64,000 nt of DNA from Sipunculus nudus (Eukaryota; Annelida; Sipuncula; Golfingiida; Sipunculidae), in the NCBI GenBank assembly GCA_026874595.1, contig CM049310.1, positions 42,225,558-42,289,557 of the forward strand. Direction: 5' to 3'. Both the position numbers and the translations under genes were made by a program. Each line of letters starts with the position of its first letter. Within the stretch, counting starts at the first letter, position 1. The notes under the pieces are model-generated. The model saw only the letters and a program-made list of their open reading frames with translations. It had not been told where the DNA came from and did not search any database. Shown one piece after another: positions 12,301 to 22,874 of the stretch.

Positions 12301-13157
12301 TCAATGTTTTCATATTCTTTTTTCCATCTTTTGATATTCTGTCGTAGTTCTATTACATAATTTGTATCGTCAAGTAGCGATACATTTAACTTCCAGTGGG
12401 ACGGACCATGTTTAACCATATGGGACGGAGAAAAATTACATTTAACAGCGCAGTGATCAGTTGATATTGATGAAAAAATATCCACTTGGTTTACTTGACT
12501 GTTTAAATCGCTTGATATAAAGATATAATCGAGCCTCCTTTTCATACTGGGACTCATACTACTCCAAGTAAACTTCTCCTTTGTCGGATTCCTTACCCTC
12601 CAAATGTCTATTAAACTATACATCTGCATAATATTGTTCATGGTTTGAATAGACTTAACCTTCGGGTGATAATTTCCACCTTCTGTATCAGATCGAGTGA
12701 AACAAAAATTGAAATCTCCACCCCAGATTATTTTAATATCATTACCCAGATCAAAATTCGTAATTTTTTCAGAAATGCCTTTTAAATATGCAACTTGACC
12801 CTTTTCAGTGTTTGGTGCATACGTATTTATAAATAAGAATTGTTGACCATTTAAATTCGCTCTCAAGAAGAGACTTCGTCCCTCCTGATCATTCTCCACA
12901 ATAATATCCGTACAGTCTAAGTATTTACCGACAAGTATGGCAACTCCTTTAGACTGGTTTGTACCATGAGAATAATAAATAACTCCCTGCCATTCCTTTC
13001 TCCTCGAATATTCATCACTTTTTAAACTGTGGACTTCTTGTAAAAAAATAATACTATTATCTCCACCATGATCAAGTAGCCATTGGAGTATCTTCCTCCT
13101 TTTCCTGTACCCTCGCAACCCTCTTACATTTAGGGTAATAACTGAGAAACCAGACAT
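9390..13157 (-). CDS. LINE ORF2: endonuclease/reverse transcriptase (1,255 aa, intact)
   Basis: This ORF encodes the nicking endonuclease and reverse transcriptase used to copy LINE RNA into the genome. The N-terminal apurinic-type endonuclease (about residues 1-240) shows LNVRGL with N10, FLQEVHS with E41, GGDFN with D148/N150, RRLDYIF with D210 and TDHC with D234/H235. The reverse transcriptase (about 450-750) shows SPGNDGLP, SWRPISLVN, FAVDFAAAFD (D596), GTRQGDPL and the catalytic FADD box (D698/D699). A C-terminal Cys/His cluster (CSYC..HLFCECH) matches the zinc-knuckle-like tail of L1-type ORF2. The ATG at 13,157 precedes the endonuclease core by only a few residues, as usual. There is no stop or frameshift. 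The Tx1/L1 clade is inferred from motif style and was not tested by phylogeny. Confidence 0.95.
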   Translation of the reverse strand: MSGFSVITLNVRGLRGYRKRRKILQWLLDHGGDNSIIFLQEVHSLKSDEYSRRKEWQGVIYYSHGTNQSKGVAILVGKYLDCTDIIVENDQEGRSLFLRANLNGQQFLFINTYAPNTEKGQVAYLKGISEKITNFDLGNDIKIIWGGDFNFCFTRSDTEGGNYHPKVKSIQTMNNIMQMYSLIDIWRVRNPTKEKFTWSSMSPSMKRRLDYIFISSDLNSQVNQVDIFSSISTDHCAVKCNFSPSHMVKHGPSHWKLNVSLLDDTNYVIELRQNIKRWKKEYENIENITKWWEYLKFKIREFSICFSKRKRQKEKQKLHILEKRLTEAQSVSSLHECEIIQRELESYYDRITDGHIIRSRVNWFEHGERNTKYFLNLEKRNKTKSTIRKLLCNEKEISDQKLILAELRRFYENKYKSNNCLSKEECHELLSSMNIPKLTPDEAASCEGPVSQNEILHVLKQMKNNKSPGNDGLPKEFYLKFFDLIGSDLVLCLNKCFKEGKLTPCQRQAVVTLIEKTGKDNRLLSSWRPISLVNVDCKIISKVMANRIRAVLPNIINTDQTAFVPGRNINETNRIISDIVNYCFQENKPHILFAVDFAAAFDSIGHNYLFSVLEKFGFGESFIGWVKLLHTDIQSCIINNGYTTGYIKVAKGTRQGDPLAPYLFVLAIEILAIMVRQSVDIKGITINGNEIKQCIFADDTTYFLKDINSMNVLCTVLKKFTRLSSVQVNQDKCEAAWMAKYDINETLDGFKWVDLTTDALKILGLWYTYDKNLSNMLNFNRVLGKMRTLLNIWKQRSLTIFGRNTILKSLGISKLTYITNVLEPPKEFIKSVKDVMTEFIWNGRKPKIKYNVMISGYDNGGIRMPDLETTIETQRLMWIKKIISENTEKYCVIPNFYLKAFGGIRNISSNTDPVVFRGGLPDFYRRSFHIWQSFTSGEPVLVKTVLSQQLWNNKYIKIGGKSVYFRYFDELGIKYIYDLYNTSGEKRKLSEIMSKDRRNYCNFYIHWMALRKAIPKKWVNMIDDQGITSRDMLVQERNVIAFKDVILDLKNVSFRSIYDRILTKIVSVPTNGEKLLNKYDFFNLQQAVALVYRTTLDMYLRQFQFGFLHNILAVNVNLFKWNIVNTKRCSYCFISNESVLHLFCECHISVTFYLRIKYWAEKGKITMPVLSPKIMCMGVGEAEHQNIINLILLLYKFIVFSNRLNLVPPSLNLFIKKLINIECLESKVAQKANKYVLHEKKWKPILPLIGKKGFN

Positions 13158-13745
13158 AAATAATTACTGATGAAGATAAAGTAACCCCTCTGCATATCTG
13201 CTTTGTCTTTATGTTCTCTTAATAAGTTTGAACTATTTTTTACATTTAACTCCTGTGACAGGCTTTTTGTCTTTACACTATAAATAACCATGTTTTGTGA
13301 TATTAATGAATGCATAAGTAGTATGATTGCAATGGTGAACACAATTAATAGCATAAATGTTAGTGTAACAATGAAAAGACACTTGGCGATAATCGAGGTA
13401 ACTCCCAAAAAAGTCCAATCAGGACAGAATTCCGGAATCTTATTCGGAATTCAAATAAGATGTCTAATCTTAAAGATAGATAAAAAATTTGGGGCACGAA
13501 ATGGTTGACTGGCTCCGATGTTAATTATAAGGTATGAAGAGTAGTTCTTCTTTATATTGGCTATTGGATTTTATTGTTAATACAGAATATTTTAAAAAGA
13601 ATGTTAATTATATGTATATAATCCATTTATTATTTTTATTATTTTATGATATTCAGCACACATACAACAATCCTAAACTCTCATATCAACAACAATAACA
13701 TGATTAACAAATGGTTATTTAAAATCCAGTATGAATGTACCTGCT
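13158..13745 (-). other. LINE inter-ORF spacer
   Basis: The stretch between the ORF1 stop and the ORF2 start. It contains a 92-codon open frame (13,130-13,408) with a strongly hydrophobic N-terminal stretch that overlaps the ORF2 start by 28 bp. Its first codon is TTG, not ATG, and no family is recognised. It is listed as spacer rather than gene. Confidence 0.6.
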
Positions 13746-14087
13746 TTAAACAGGGCGGGCTGCTCTAGATTTCAGAGTACTAACAATCGGCGTGGAGGCC
13801 ATCTGTGGGAAATTACAGATTGCCTCACTGTACGTTGCCGGGGGGTTTTGTTCCAGGTGTTCAGTCCATGCCTGTAGTTTGCGCGGGCTCGTGAAACGGT
13901 GCGTCTTGGATGCCTGGTCCCTTATGAACAAAACTCCGTCGATGGTCCAACAGTCTTTAACGAGATTGTCGCGCTTGAGGCGTAATCCTGACTGCAACAT
14001 GCCTAATCGTGTTCGAGTTAAGTCCTCATTGACATAGATCCCTTTCGTTCTCTCACCTGACATTTTAAGCTTGGATTTTGCCTTCAT
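13746..14087 (-). pseudogene. LINE ORF1, C-terminal fragment (5'-truncated)
   Basis: About 110 residues remain, read in frame right up to the 5' junction of the element. The segment KGIYVNEDLTRTRLGML, followed by a Lys/Arg-rich stretch and CWTIDGVLFIRD, resembles the C-terminal end of ORF1 RNA-binding proteins found with L1/Tx1-type ORF2 in invertebrates. ORF1 proteins coat the element RNA. The N-terminal coiled coil or zinc-finger portion is absent because reverse transcription stopped here. The first ATG is at 14,087, but this is not the true start. The family assignment rests on similarity from memory. Confidence 0.7.
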
Positions 14088-14093
14088 CACTCA

Positions 14094-14103
14094 CAAGCCA
14101 CAG
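14094..14103 (+). other. Target-site duplication of the LINE, right copy
   Basis: CAAGCCACAG, identical to 9,035-9,044, directly beyond the 5' end of the minus-strand LINE. Confidence 0.85.
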
Positions 14104-15190
14104 TTGATCCAGGTGTCCAACCCAACTCATCTAGTAGTTTTAACCAAGAACATAACAAAAAATAATAAATTAATAAATTTTAATTGGTTTTTAATAACAA
14201 ATTAAAGAAAAATAGAAAAGGAATTTGTTAGTTTATAATAACAGGAAATTAACTTGCAGTTACTGATGATATAAGAATCTTGTATCGATGGGTAGAATGT
14301 CACATATTCCAAATAACACCATGCAGTCACCTATGGCATTTTTCAGTTCAATTTTAATGATAAAGAAGTAAATCATATTATTCATTACTAATCATTAGGG
14401 ATCATATGAAGGAAATTAGACAAAGATGCAGTTGATAATATTAATCTAGATTCCTGCTGTGTCTCGTGTGTACATTGATGTGAAATTAGTCCAAAATGAA
14501 TTTTTTACAGTTATTTTTTAATGTAAATAAAAGCCATAAAACCAGGTACTTATGATCATTATTTAAATGTGTGAATTTTGTATATTCTGGATTCTCAACA
14601 TCATTGTTTGGTGAAAACTGAATAAATTCCAGACATGGTGCAAATACTTTGTAATTGTATTTAAATACGAATATGATTTTGTACTCCATTATAAAATTTC
14701 TTGCATAAAGAATGGGAATTCAGGTAAAAATGAAAATATATGAATACTCGTGCAAATACTTTCAAAATGTATTCATGAATGCATTCATGAATATATTCTT
14801 TAATATTTTTTTAAATAATCATATCAGTTATATTTCATTTTAAAAAATCATATGATTCTCTTATTATTTTTAATAAAAATTATATTTGGGACAATATTTG
14901 TATTTTTTTTAATAAATAGTTAAACTCTTATATTATATGTTCTGCTTATAAGTTATATGGCCAAGTCAAAATCTGTGTGACAATAGTACTCCATTTGTTA
15001 ATAAAATAAATGAAATCAATCCTCTTCCCTGTCTCCAAAGGTACAATCAAAATCATACATAAGCTAAACAACAACAACTCATAATACAGCTTATATTTAT
15101 TACCACACAAAACCAGCATGTGCCTCATTTCTAAATAATATTTTTTTTATCATATATAACAGCTGAGCGTCGTGACCCATAGGTCCCTTG
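14104..15190 (+). repeat. Probable 3' part of family A copy 3, downstream of the LINE
   Basis: It ends with CAGCTGAGCGTCGTGACC and the hairpin GACCCATAGGTC (15,174-15,185), then CCTTGTT, the family A 3' terminus. The body between 14,104 and 15,140 is very AT-rich and was not matched with confidence to other A copies, so only the terminus is certain. Confidence 0.5.
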
Positions 15191-16084
15191 TTTTTTGTAA
15201 AAATACTTTTCTTTTAAATATTGGAAGAAGTAATGGCTGGAAAAGATATCTGTCATGCATCAAAAGTAAGCTTTTGTTAACATATTTCTTGTCCCAGATC
15301 TACAAGTGTTGATTTATTGAGGATGCTGTTTATAGTGAAGTTTCCATGATCACAGCTGAAAGAAGCAATAACAGACCAACATGTCACATCAGTGATGAAG
15401 GAAAGCAGATTCTGTGTAAGGGTTTCGGCCTGTATCAAAAACATGTATATTTTGATGCAAGCTTTAGGACTGAACAACAACATAACAAAAATGGCTCCAT
15501 CGACACATTTAGTAACCTCGTGCCACCTTCGGTTGTTCTTCAGTTAAATCTAGCCATCCATTGTCAGGCTCTACACATATTCTAATGCTAAAACATTGTT
15601 ATCAATTCCTAATGGAGGTCCTTTGCCATCATATCAGGCGACAGTAACCAACAGGGAAACAATACTTTACTCCTGATTCAGTCAGCTAATTTTCCAATCC
15701 ATTTTGCTTTATTTTCCCATATGAGTTATAAACCTGCAAAACGTTTTTTGACTGATGCCACTGAGGCCAATTTGTTTAATATTTTACAAGAATAATCCCC
15801 TGAATAATTCTTATAATAATTGTCTTTTATGTTTCCAAAGAATGAATTTTGGCTGAATAATAAAGATTGAATTGAGTCATTTTACCATATATGTTAGCTG
15901 TGTGAAGCAGCTACATCTAGCCTGGAACCAGTTTATCAGCATCTGTTACATCATGCCTCCAGACATTAAGTTTTCAGGTTATCTTTGGTTAATATTGACA
16001 AGAATGTTTTTTAAAAAATTTTTAAAAATGTAGATTTATGATTTTAGATATTCCTCATGCCAGGTAATGTTTACAATTACAGGA
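15191..16084. other. Unassigned sequence
   Basis: The open frames on both strands at 15,277-15,585 are short and overlap each other, with no recognised domain. No gene called. Confidence 0.45.
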
Positions 16085-18184
16085 ATACGTTAACCCATAC
16101 TATTTCGAAAACGACTGGAGCTAGCATCATGAAATTTAATGCAAATAATTAGCCATCTGAAAAAATCTGCATTTTCTTAGATTTTATAGAGAAAAAGCTA
16201 AAAAAACTTTAAAAATCTTCTCCTCTGAAACGGTCAAGCCAATTTGTTCAATATTTCGCAGAAATAATCTTGTATACCATCTCTCTCAAGTTTGTTCAAA
16301 TGGTTCAAGTTCTGTGAATTTTGGCCGAATTACAGGAAGTTGAACCTAGTCATCTGTTCAAAAAAGCATACTAAAATGACAATCTCAGAAACGGCCAGAG
16401 CTATCATCACCAAATTTTATGCCAGTGTTGGTCACATGAGTCATATACAAAATTCAGGTATTGGTGGCGCCACCTGCATTGACCTTTTTTTGTACGGGGG
16501 TCATTGGTCATCTGTATATCAACCCATAATTTCTCAGGAATTGCAGGAGCTACCATCCCCAGATTTTATGCAATTATATGTCACATATCAAATGTTGTGG
16601 GATTCAGCTTATGTTTTTTGCTATCTGCATTTACTTAGATTTTATAGGGGAAAAGCTGAAAAACCTTTAAAAGTCTTCTTGTTAACGGTCCAGCCAAATT
16701 ATTCAATATTTTACAGAAATTATCCCAGAGGCAAGCACTCTCAAGTTTGTTCAAATGGTTTGCATTTGATGAATTTCAGTGGAGTTAAATGAATTTGAAC
16801 GGTCATTCGGCCAAGTAAGCATACTGACATAGCTATCTCAGAAATGACAGAAGCTAGCATTACCAAGTATTGTGCAAATGTTGGTCACATGAATCATATT
16901 TGAAGTTGCAGATTATGATGTGCCACCTACATTGACCTGTTTTTTATGGGCAAAAACCTCATAATTTAAACCTCTTTCAGCTTAAAATGTTTATGATGAA
17001 ACTGTCAAGTTGAATGGTTCAATTTTTTAAAAAGAATTATCATAGGACATGGTTCTTTCAATCATATCAGAAAAAACTTAAGTTGGTCTTATGGCCATTA
17101 TTATGTCTAACTCAAACTGAGGACTGCAAAACTTTTCTTCTACAAAATTATTGTTTCAGTTATTACTTCTGTTACATGGCACAAAATTATTCTCAGGTGG
17201 CCTTTGTTCAAGTTTACTTGAATGGTTTTTGGCAGAATTATTGGACCTTTAACAATGAAAGAACTGAATCTTTTATTTTTCTAGATATTTTGATAAAAAG
17301 TTTATGAATATTTCAGCTTGAAAAAAAGCATTCTAGCCAAAGTCTTTCAGTATGTGTAAACAGATTTGCCAACAGACCAAGATTATGTCTGTATATTTAC
17401 ATAGGTTAAGAAACTGCCAACTGTTTCAGATTTGGCAATAGATCAAGAGTTCATTCAGTGCAGCCAGATATAGGTCAAGAGTTCAGTGAGTGCAGCCAAG
17501 CACAAGGCATGTGGTCCCCTCATAGGTGACATGTGACCACCTCATGGGCACCATGTGATCACCTCTTGCGTGTCATGCCCCTCAAGGCTGCATGTTGAGC
17601 CAATCTATTTATAGCTTTGGCAGACTGCCAACTGTAATAGATAAGGCAACAGGTCAAGAGTTCACTCAGTGCAGCCAGGTACAGATCAAAAGTTCACCCA
17701 GTCTAGCCAGGTGCAGGTCATGAGTTCACTCAGTGCAGTAGCCTTAGCTAGCAAATTTGTCACAGTTCACTCGGGGCAACTGCCACCTAAGTGTGGTCAG
17801 CCCCATGCATCAGACTTAAGGTAAGTTTGATGTATTGGCCTAATATTTTGACCTGTCTATGTGTCTTTGATGGGTTTCTCGTTCTTAAGACAGGTGTCAC
17901 CACCTACAATGACATTTGCACAGTGTGTGACTTTTGTGCCTGCTTATTTCTATAGAGGAATTTGATATATCATCCTGAAATTGGGCATATTTATACCTAT
18001 CATATTTTAATTATCGTATACTTGTCGTATCCAAGACTGGTTGTGCCACCTACAATAATTTTTTGCACAGTGTGTGTCCCTGCTTATTTCTCAGGAGGGG
18101 TTTGATATATCAGTCTGAACTTGGGCATATGTATATATCTCTGAAACCTTTTTTGTATACAAGACTGGTGGTGCCAGCTACAAT

Positions 18185-18806
18185 CTTTCATCTCAGCTGA
18201 CTGTAAGTCAATTAATTGAATGTGTATGCATTTGAAGCCAAACTTTTCATCGCAAACCTTCCATCTTCAAAATATTGCTAACCTGCCACTAGGGAAAGAT
18301 TCTGTTTGATTTTTGGTTCATAGGTCAAAGGTCAAGGTCACAGGGCCCATCCATTCACAAATTAGTTTATGGATGATAATTCTGCTTTGGATAGACAGAC
18401 TGGCTTCAAACTTGATTTAATAATGACCAACCACATATGTAAATTCATTTTGATTTTCAGGGTCCAGCGATCTAAGTTGAAGGTCACAGAAGCCACATCT
18501 TTAAAAAGATTGTGGATGCACTGTTAATCAAACTTTTCATCCTGAACTTTCCAAAGTTCACGCATGGCTTACTTGCCCAAAGTGAGGAAACCTGTAGAAT
18601 TTTAGGTTATCTGGTCAGAGGTCAAGGTCACTTTTTAAAAGCTTGTTACAATAATCCTAATGCTGCAAGTTCAAGGATATTAAGTTCTAAGATTTTTTGG
18701 TTACAAGGTCATTGGTTAAGGTCACAGGACTGTCATTCTGAAAAATTTCTTTCAAAATATCCTTATAGACAAATTCAACTGAGCGTTGAGACCCATGGGT
18801 CCCTAG
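18185..18806 (+). repeat. HINE-like repeat family A, short copy nested in I copy 2
   Basis: The start is TCATCTCAGCTGACTGTAAG. The end is AACTGAGCGTTGAGACCC with the perfect hairpin GACCCATGGGTC (18,790-18,801) and CTAG (18,803-18,806). The family I sequence TTGTGTTGTGTGCACCC resumes directly after it. The body carries the AGGTCA triple repeat at 18,322. Confidence 0.75.
18322..18340 (+). promoter_or_regulatory. AGGTCA triple repeat, DR1-type nuclear-receptor-like site
   Basis: AGGTCAAAGGTCAAGGTCA reads as two AGGTCA hexamers spaced by one base (DR1) plus a third directly abutting. DR1 is the known site type of RXR/HNF4-like receptors, and TCAAGGTCA is the extended half-site of ERR/FTZ-F1-like receptors. 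The match is seen; function is inferred only. Confidence 0.4.
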
Positions 18807-18984
18807 TTGTGTTGTGTGCACCCATGCCAGAATTTCAGCAGTGATGTTTGTTTAATTGTTTCTTATTCAAAATGTTTAGTACCTATATTGTTCATATACC
18901 TGAGAAGTCATGGTCTAGCATTGAAGCATTATACCTGGTGTATTTCCCAATGCACAGGTTCGCATTAGGCCTGTAGGCCTTGTT

Positions 18985-19621
18985 AGTGAAAGAAAACTGC
19001 TGAGATCTCCCCTCAGACCAATAAAAATATCAATTTTTTCAGTTTCCATTTTGAAAAAAAAAAAATCATTCACAGTATATTGTTTGCAGCCTTCATGTGA
19101 AAGAAATGACCTTATTTTAGTCAGCCTAGAGTGAGGTTACAGGAAATTTGACTCTCATGCCTATACATGAAACTATTTTCATGTAGGAAGGATATTCAGT
19201 ACCAGTCACATCTGTGACCTGTCTAGATTGCTTTCCAATATTACTCTGACCTTTTTCTCCAGTGCTGATTTTAAAGCTATATTTATATTCAATTTAATTT
19301 GCCTCAGCTGCATGTAAAGTGATTCAGTTTCTCTTTAGTCATGTATTTTAATATTCAAAAGATATTCTTAATGTGTGCGTGATAATTATTTATGATATTA
19401 GATAAAAGCTCACAAATATCTTTCATAGAGTGTGGTGTGTACCTCCCTTTTCAATGCTTCTTAGACCTAGGTTTATGCAATCTGATAGGGGATTGAACCA
19501 GTCTTGTGTCTTCTGTCAAGTGCAGGGTTACTTATAAAAGTCTGTGTTATCCTAGGAGTTTCCCTGAAGTACTCAACTAACTTAGCTTGTAACATTGGGA
19601 TGCCACCATCACATCCTGACT
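18985..19621. other. Unassigned sequence
   Basis: AT-rich, with no supported gene, RNA or named repeat. Confidence 0.45.
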
Positions 19622-19970
19622 AGTCTGATTGGTTATTACACCCACTGTTGTCTATATCTGACTATGGTTATTACACCCACTGTTGTCTAAATCTGGCTAT
19701 GGTTATTACACCAACTGTGGTCTGTATCTGACTATGGTTATTAAACCCTCTGTGGTCTAAATCTGAATATGGTTATTACACCCACTATGGTCCATATCTG
19801 ACTATGGTTATTAAACCCACTGTTATCTATATCTGACTAGGGTTATTACACCAACTGTGGTCTATATGTGATTACGGTTATTACACCCACTATGGTCTTC
19901 ATGTGACTATGGTTATTACATCCACGGTGGTCTATATGTGACTATTTTTATCACACCTACTGTGCTCTTC
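19622..19970 (+). repeat. Minisatellite of about 34 bp, roughly 10 copies
   Basis: The unit is GGTTATTACACCCACTGT followed by GGTCTATATCTGACTAT, with point differences between copies and a period of 32-37 bp. No coding potential. Confidence 0.9.
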
Positions 19971-20036
19971 GGCTCATGAGTACCTGATCCAAATAATACT
20001 GTTGCTGCTTAAATACCACTAAATATAACTGTCCAG

Positions 20037-20200
20037 TGTGTTTCATATGGAGGCAGAGCTATCAACTTCTGTGCTCCAGCTTTGTGGTATAGGTTGCAAG
20101 AGTATATCAAATATGTGATTCAGCAGACACATTTAAGGATGCATTAAAATCCTACTTTTTACGTAAGTTTATAGTAATTTTTTATGATCCTCTTATGAAG
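20037..20200 (+). pseudogene. Decayed LINE reverse-transcriptase C-terminal tail
   Basis: One frame reads YGGRAINFCAPALWYRLQEY. After a one-base frameshift it continues DSADTFKDALKSYFLRKF. This matches the common C-terminal tail of non-LTR ORF2 proteins (a GxRxFxxxAPxLWNxLP-type motif, then SVxxFKxxLKTxLF). It is a different LINE type from the intact element at 9-14 kb. No flanking reverse-transcriptase core is visible. Confidence 0.55.
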
Positions 20201-20287
20201 TTTCAGGTTTTAATATTTCTCTAAAATGGGCATTTGATAAATTTAAAGTAATAATTTTAGGATATATGATATTACATTTTGTGTTGA

Positions 20288-22196
20288 GTTTTTAGCTCAG
20301 CTGATTGTAAGACACTTGAGGGGTAGGTATGGCTCTTTGTCCGTCTGGCCTACGCTCTTTCATATATCGTTAACGCTGTTTGTTATGACCTCGTATCCTG
20401 AATTGCTACACCAAAGGGGAGCACTGTATTTTTGTCCAATCAGATGAGACCTTATGCTAGAAGACACAGCCAAGGGAGGAATACACGGAGCAAATCATGT
20501 TCATTTCTTTTTGAGTGACAGCTCATCGCCCCAGTAACCGTCTGAACAGGCCACGGGCTATAAGAGAGCATTGCCCCAGACGTGGTTTGCTTAGGGCCTT
20601 AGGCACATAGGATGCCCAGCTGGTGAGCTGTAATTCAAACGAAACATAACAACAAAGGCTTCTTGCACACCTGGCTGGCTGGTTTCAGTTCTGCAGACAA
20701 CAGATACATGGCTACGCTAACACAGTCATAATGTCATAATCGAATCGGTCGATGATGCAAAAATGCTGAGGGAGCAATTAAAATTCACGGTAAACTGATA
20801 TCAAATGGCGCTTGAAGTGCAGCTATGGGCGGAGCAAGGGTGCCTGTCGAGTGTTTGTTTATTGGCATATGGTTCGCTGCTTGTCACATCATACGCACGT
20901 TTTTTTTCAGTGGACAACGAACCGCCATCTGGTGTATAAATATATCAAAAACAGTCAAAGCTGGCAGCGTGAAAATCAGTTGCTTCTTTAAAAGCGCAAG
21001 ATTTCTGCTGCCTCAGGAGGGTAGTCCGGCCATCCATTAGCAAGGCACATATCGTGACCACTCATCCCAGAAGCTTCTTAGTTTAATTTCATGGAGGTCA
21101 ATAAAAAATCTCCTTGGAAACCTGAAATGAGGTCCCTGCAACCTGTATCCTGTGAGCTATTGGGCTTGTAAGTAACCACCCAGAATAATAAAAAATTTTA
21201 TACGAAACCTCCAGTATCTTCATAATTAATGTGTGAATTGTCATGAATCTTGCAATCATAGTATTGACCATGACTAGTTTTGTATTTTTTTTAATTTATA
21301 AGATTTTTTTTCTTATTTTTAGACTGAAAAATGACAGCAATTCATATAAGCTAGTTTCTCAGATGTGGTTTCATCAAATGTCCTGAAACCTGTTGTGTTT
21401 ATTGATCATAAGTGGATGCCTTATAGTAATCACCCTGTCCATCCACCTGTTGGTCGAGACATCTGCTTGTCCATGTGTCAATCCATACATTTGTTTCCAG
21501 ATTAAAAATTCAGTTTGGATTGACATATGGATTTCAAACTAAAGCAAGAACCCTATTGATTTGGGGTCATGAGGTTAATGGTCAAGGTCACTGGATCCAT
21601 TATTTAAAAACTAATGTGGATCCATTTTAGGCCAAACTTTCATTACAAACCTTCAATCTTCCAGATATTGCTCACCTGCCAATAGGGGAAATTCCTTTTG
21701 ATTTTGGAGTCACAGGGTCAAAGGTCAAGGTCCCATCAATTCACAAATTATTCTTTAGATGATATCTCCGATTTGGATGAACAGATTGGCTTCAAACTTG
21801 ATTTATTAGAGACTACTAATAATTTAATAACCATTTTAATTTTAGGGTTCTGAGGTCAAACATGAAGGTCAGAGGACCCACGTCTTTAAAAAGACTGGAT
21901 GCATTTAAAATCAAACTTTTCATTCCAAACCTTCCATCTTCCATACATGGTTTACCTGCCCAAAGTGGAAGAATTCTGTAGAATTTGAGGTAACTTTGAC
22001 AGAGGTCTAGGTCACTGGTCCTACTTGTTGTAAAAAATTGTACTGATAAAGTAAATGCTGTAAGTTCAAGGATTGTAAGTTCTCAGGTTTTTTGGTCACA
22101 AGGTCAAGGGTTAAGGTCACAGGACCCACATTTTGTAAAAGCTGTAAGAATATCCTTATAAACATTCAGCTAAGTGTCTAGACCCATGGTTCTCTA
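20288..22196 (+). repeat. HINE-like repeat family A, copy 4, with a non-repeat insert
   Basis: The 5' end is TTTTTAGCTCAGCTGATTG with a short CTTTGTCCGTCTG stretch. The 3' end is CAGCTAAGTGTCTAGACCC with a shortened hairpin and TCTCTAG (22,193-22,196). About 680 bp with no relation to other A copies (about 20,345-21,030) interrupts it. The A body resumes at TTAGCAAGGCACATATCGTG, comparable to TTAACCAGGCACAAATCGTA at 55.49 kb. AGGTCA-type repeats occur at 21,577, 21,715 and 22,101. Confidence 0.7.
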
Positions 22197-22870
22197 GTAA
22201 TCTGTCCTTCACACTGCCATCTGGAATTCACTTGCAGGACAGATTTTAAGCAAAGCCATTTGACCAAAAACTTTCATCACGCATGAATGGCTCACCGACC
22301 CATGGATGAAGAACCCTAACGATTTTGGGATCAAAGGTCAAGGCCACGGGACCTTCTTCTTGAAAAAGCTTGTGGGACCATTTTAAGCCAACCTATTCGA
22401 CCAAAACCTTGCATTTTGCACATATGGCTTACTCACCCATGGATGAAGAACCCTATCGGTTTTGAGGTCACAGACTTACCCACAACAAATCAAGAATCCT
22501 TTTGATTTTGAGGTCACAGGGTCAAAGGTTAAGGCCACAGGATCCACTTCTTGACCAAAACCATTCATCATGCAAATATGATATGGCTCATCCACCAATA
22601 AATTAAGAACCCTATCCATTTTAATCACAGGGTCAAGATCACAGGACCCACAACGTAAAACAGATTTTGGATGTGTTTCAAGCCAAATGGTTTAACCAAA
22701 ACCTTTCATCTTTCACATATGGCTCACCTACCTAAGGATTAAGAACCCTATTCAGTTTGAGGTCACAGGTAAAAGTTCAAGGTCACAGAGCTGCCCCCAC
22801 CATTTTCAAAATTATGTAATACTCCAAGTAAACATTTGCTCCCGTGCGAGGTGATGCTCTGCTTTGTGGT
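22197..22870 (+). repeat. Tandem repeat of about 110-150 bp related to the family A body
   Basis: The phrases CCAAAACCTTTCATC, ATGGCTCACC and GAAGAACCCTATC recur several times, each followed by GAGGTCACAGGGTCAAAGG-like AGGTCA runs. A further fragment of the same repeat lies at 28.6-28.83 kb. No 5' or 3' terminus is visible. Confidence 0.7.
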
Positions 22871-22874
22871 GGCC

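Larger units (their letters stand above)
9045..14093 (-). mobile_element. L1/Tx1-type LINE retrotransposon, 5'-truncated insertion of about 5.05 kb
   Basis: On the minus strand it runs from 14,093 (5') to 9,045 (3'). The order is the C-terminal part of ORF1, a spacer of about 590 bp, the full ORF2 and a 3' UTR of about 310 bp. The 3' UTR has AATAAA (plus-strand TTTATT at 9,102-9,107), and a 33-nt poly(A) follows (plus-strand T run 9,045-9,077). The 10-bp duplication CAAGCCACAG flanks both ends, the hallmark of target-primed reverse transcription. The copy is cut off inside ORF1, so it is dead on arrival for ORF1. The clean ORF2 and sharp junctions indicate a recent insertion. Confidence 0.92.
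16085..18984 (+). repeat. HINE-like repeat family I, copy 2, with a family A insertion
   Basis: Internal units of about 300 bp begin with AGAAACGGCCAGAGCTATCA-type phrases. The unit at 16,463 holds the exact palindrome GGTGGCGCCACC. Further on is a stretch of repeated GGTCAAGAGTTCACTCAGTG phrases (17,440-17,730). The 3' end is CACAGGTTCGCATTAGGCC with the AGGCCT-GT-AGGCCT hairpin at 18,967-18,980 and TGTT. The 166-residue open frame at 16,292-16,792 is made entirely of repeat units and is not called as a gene. The 5' boundary is approximate. Confidence 0.75.

Noticed and set aside
16292-16792. 166-residue open frame
   Set aside because: It lies wholly in family I units; the same peptide-like phrases recur at other I copies in other contexts, with stops. 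Repeat artefact.
19622-19970. Regularly spaced repeats resembling a CRISPR array
   Set aside because: There are no unique spacers between constant repeats; the whole 34-bp unit is repeated, so it is a minisatellite. The genome is also eukaryotic.
20825-21040. 71-residue frame in the A copy 4 insert
   Set aside because: Short, without a domain or supporting context.
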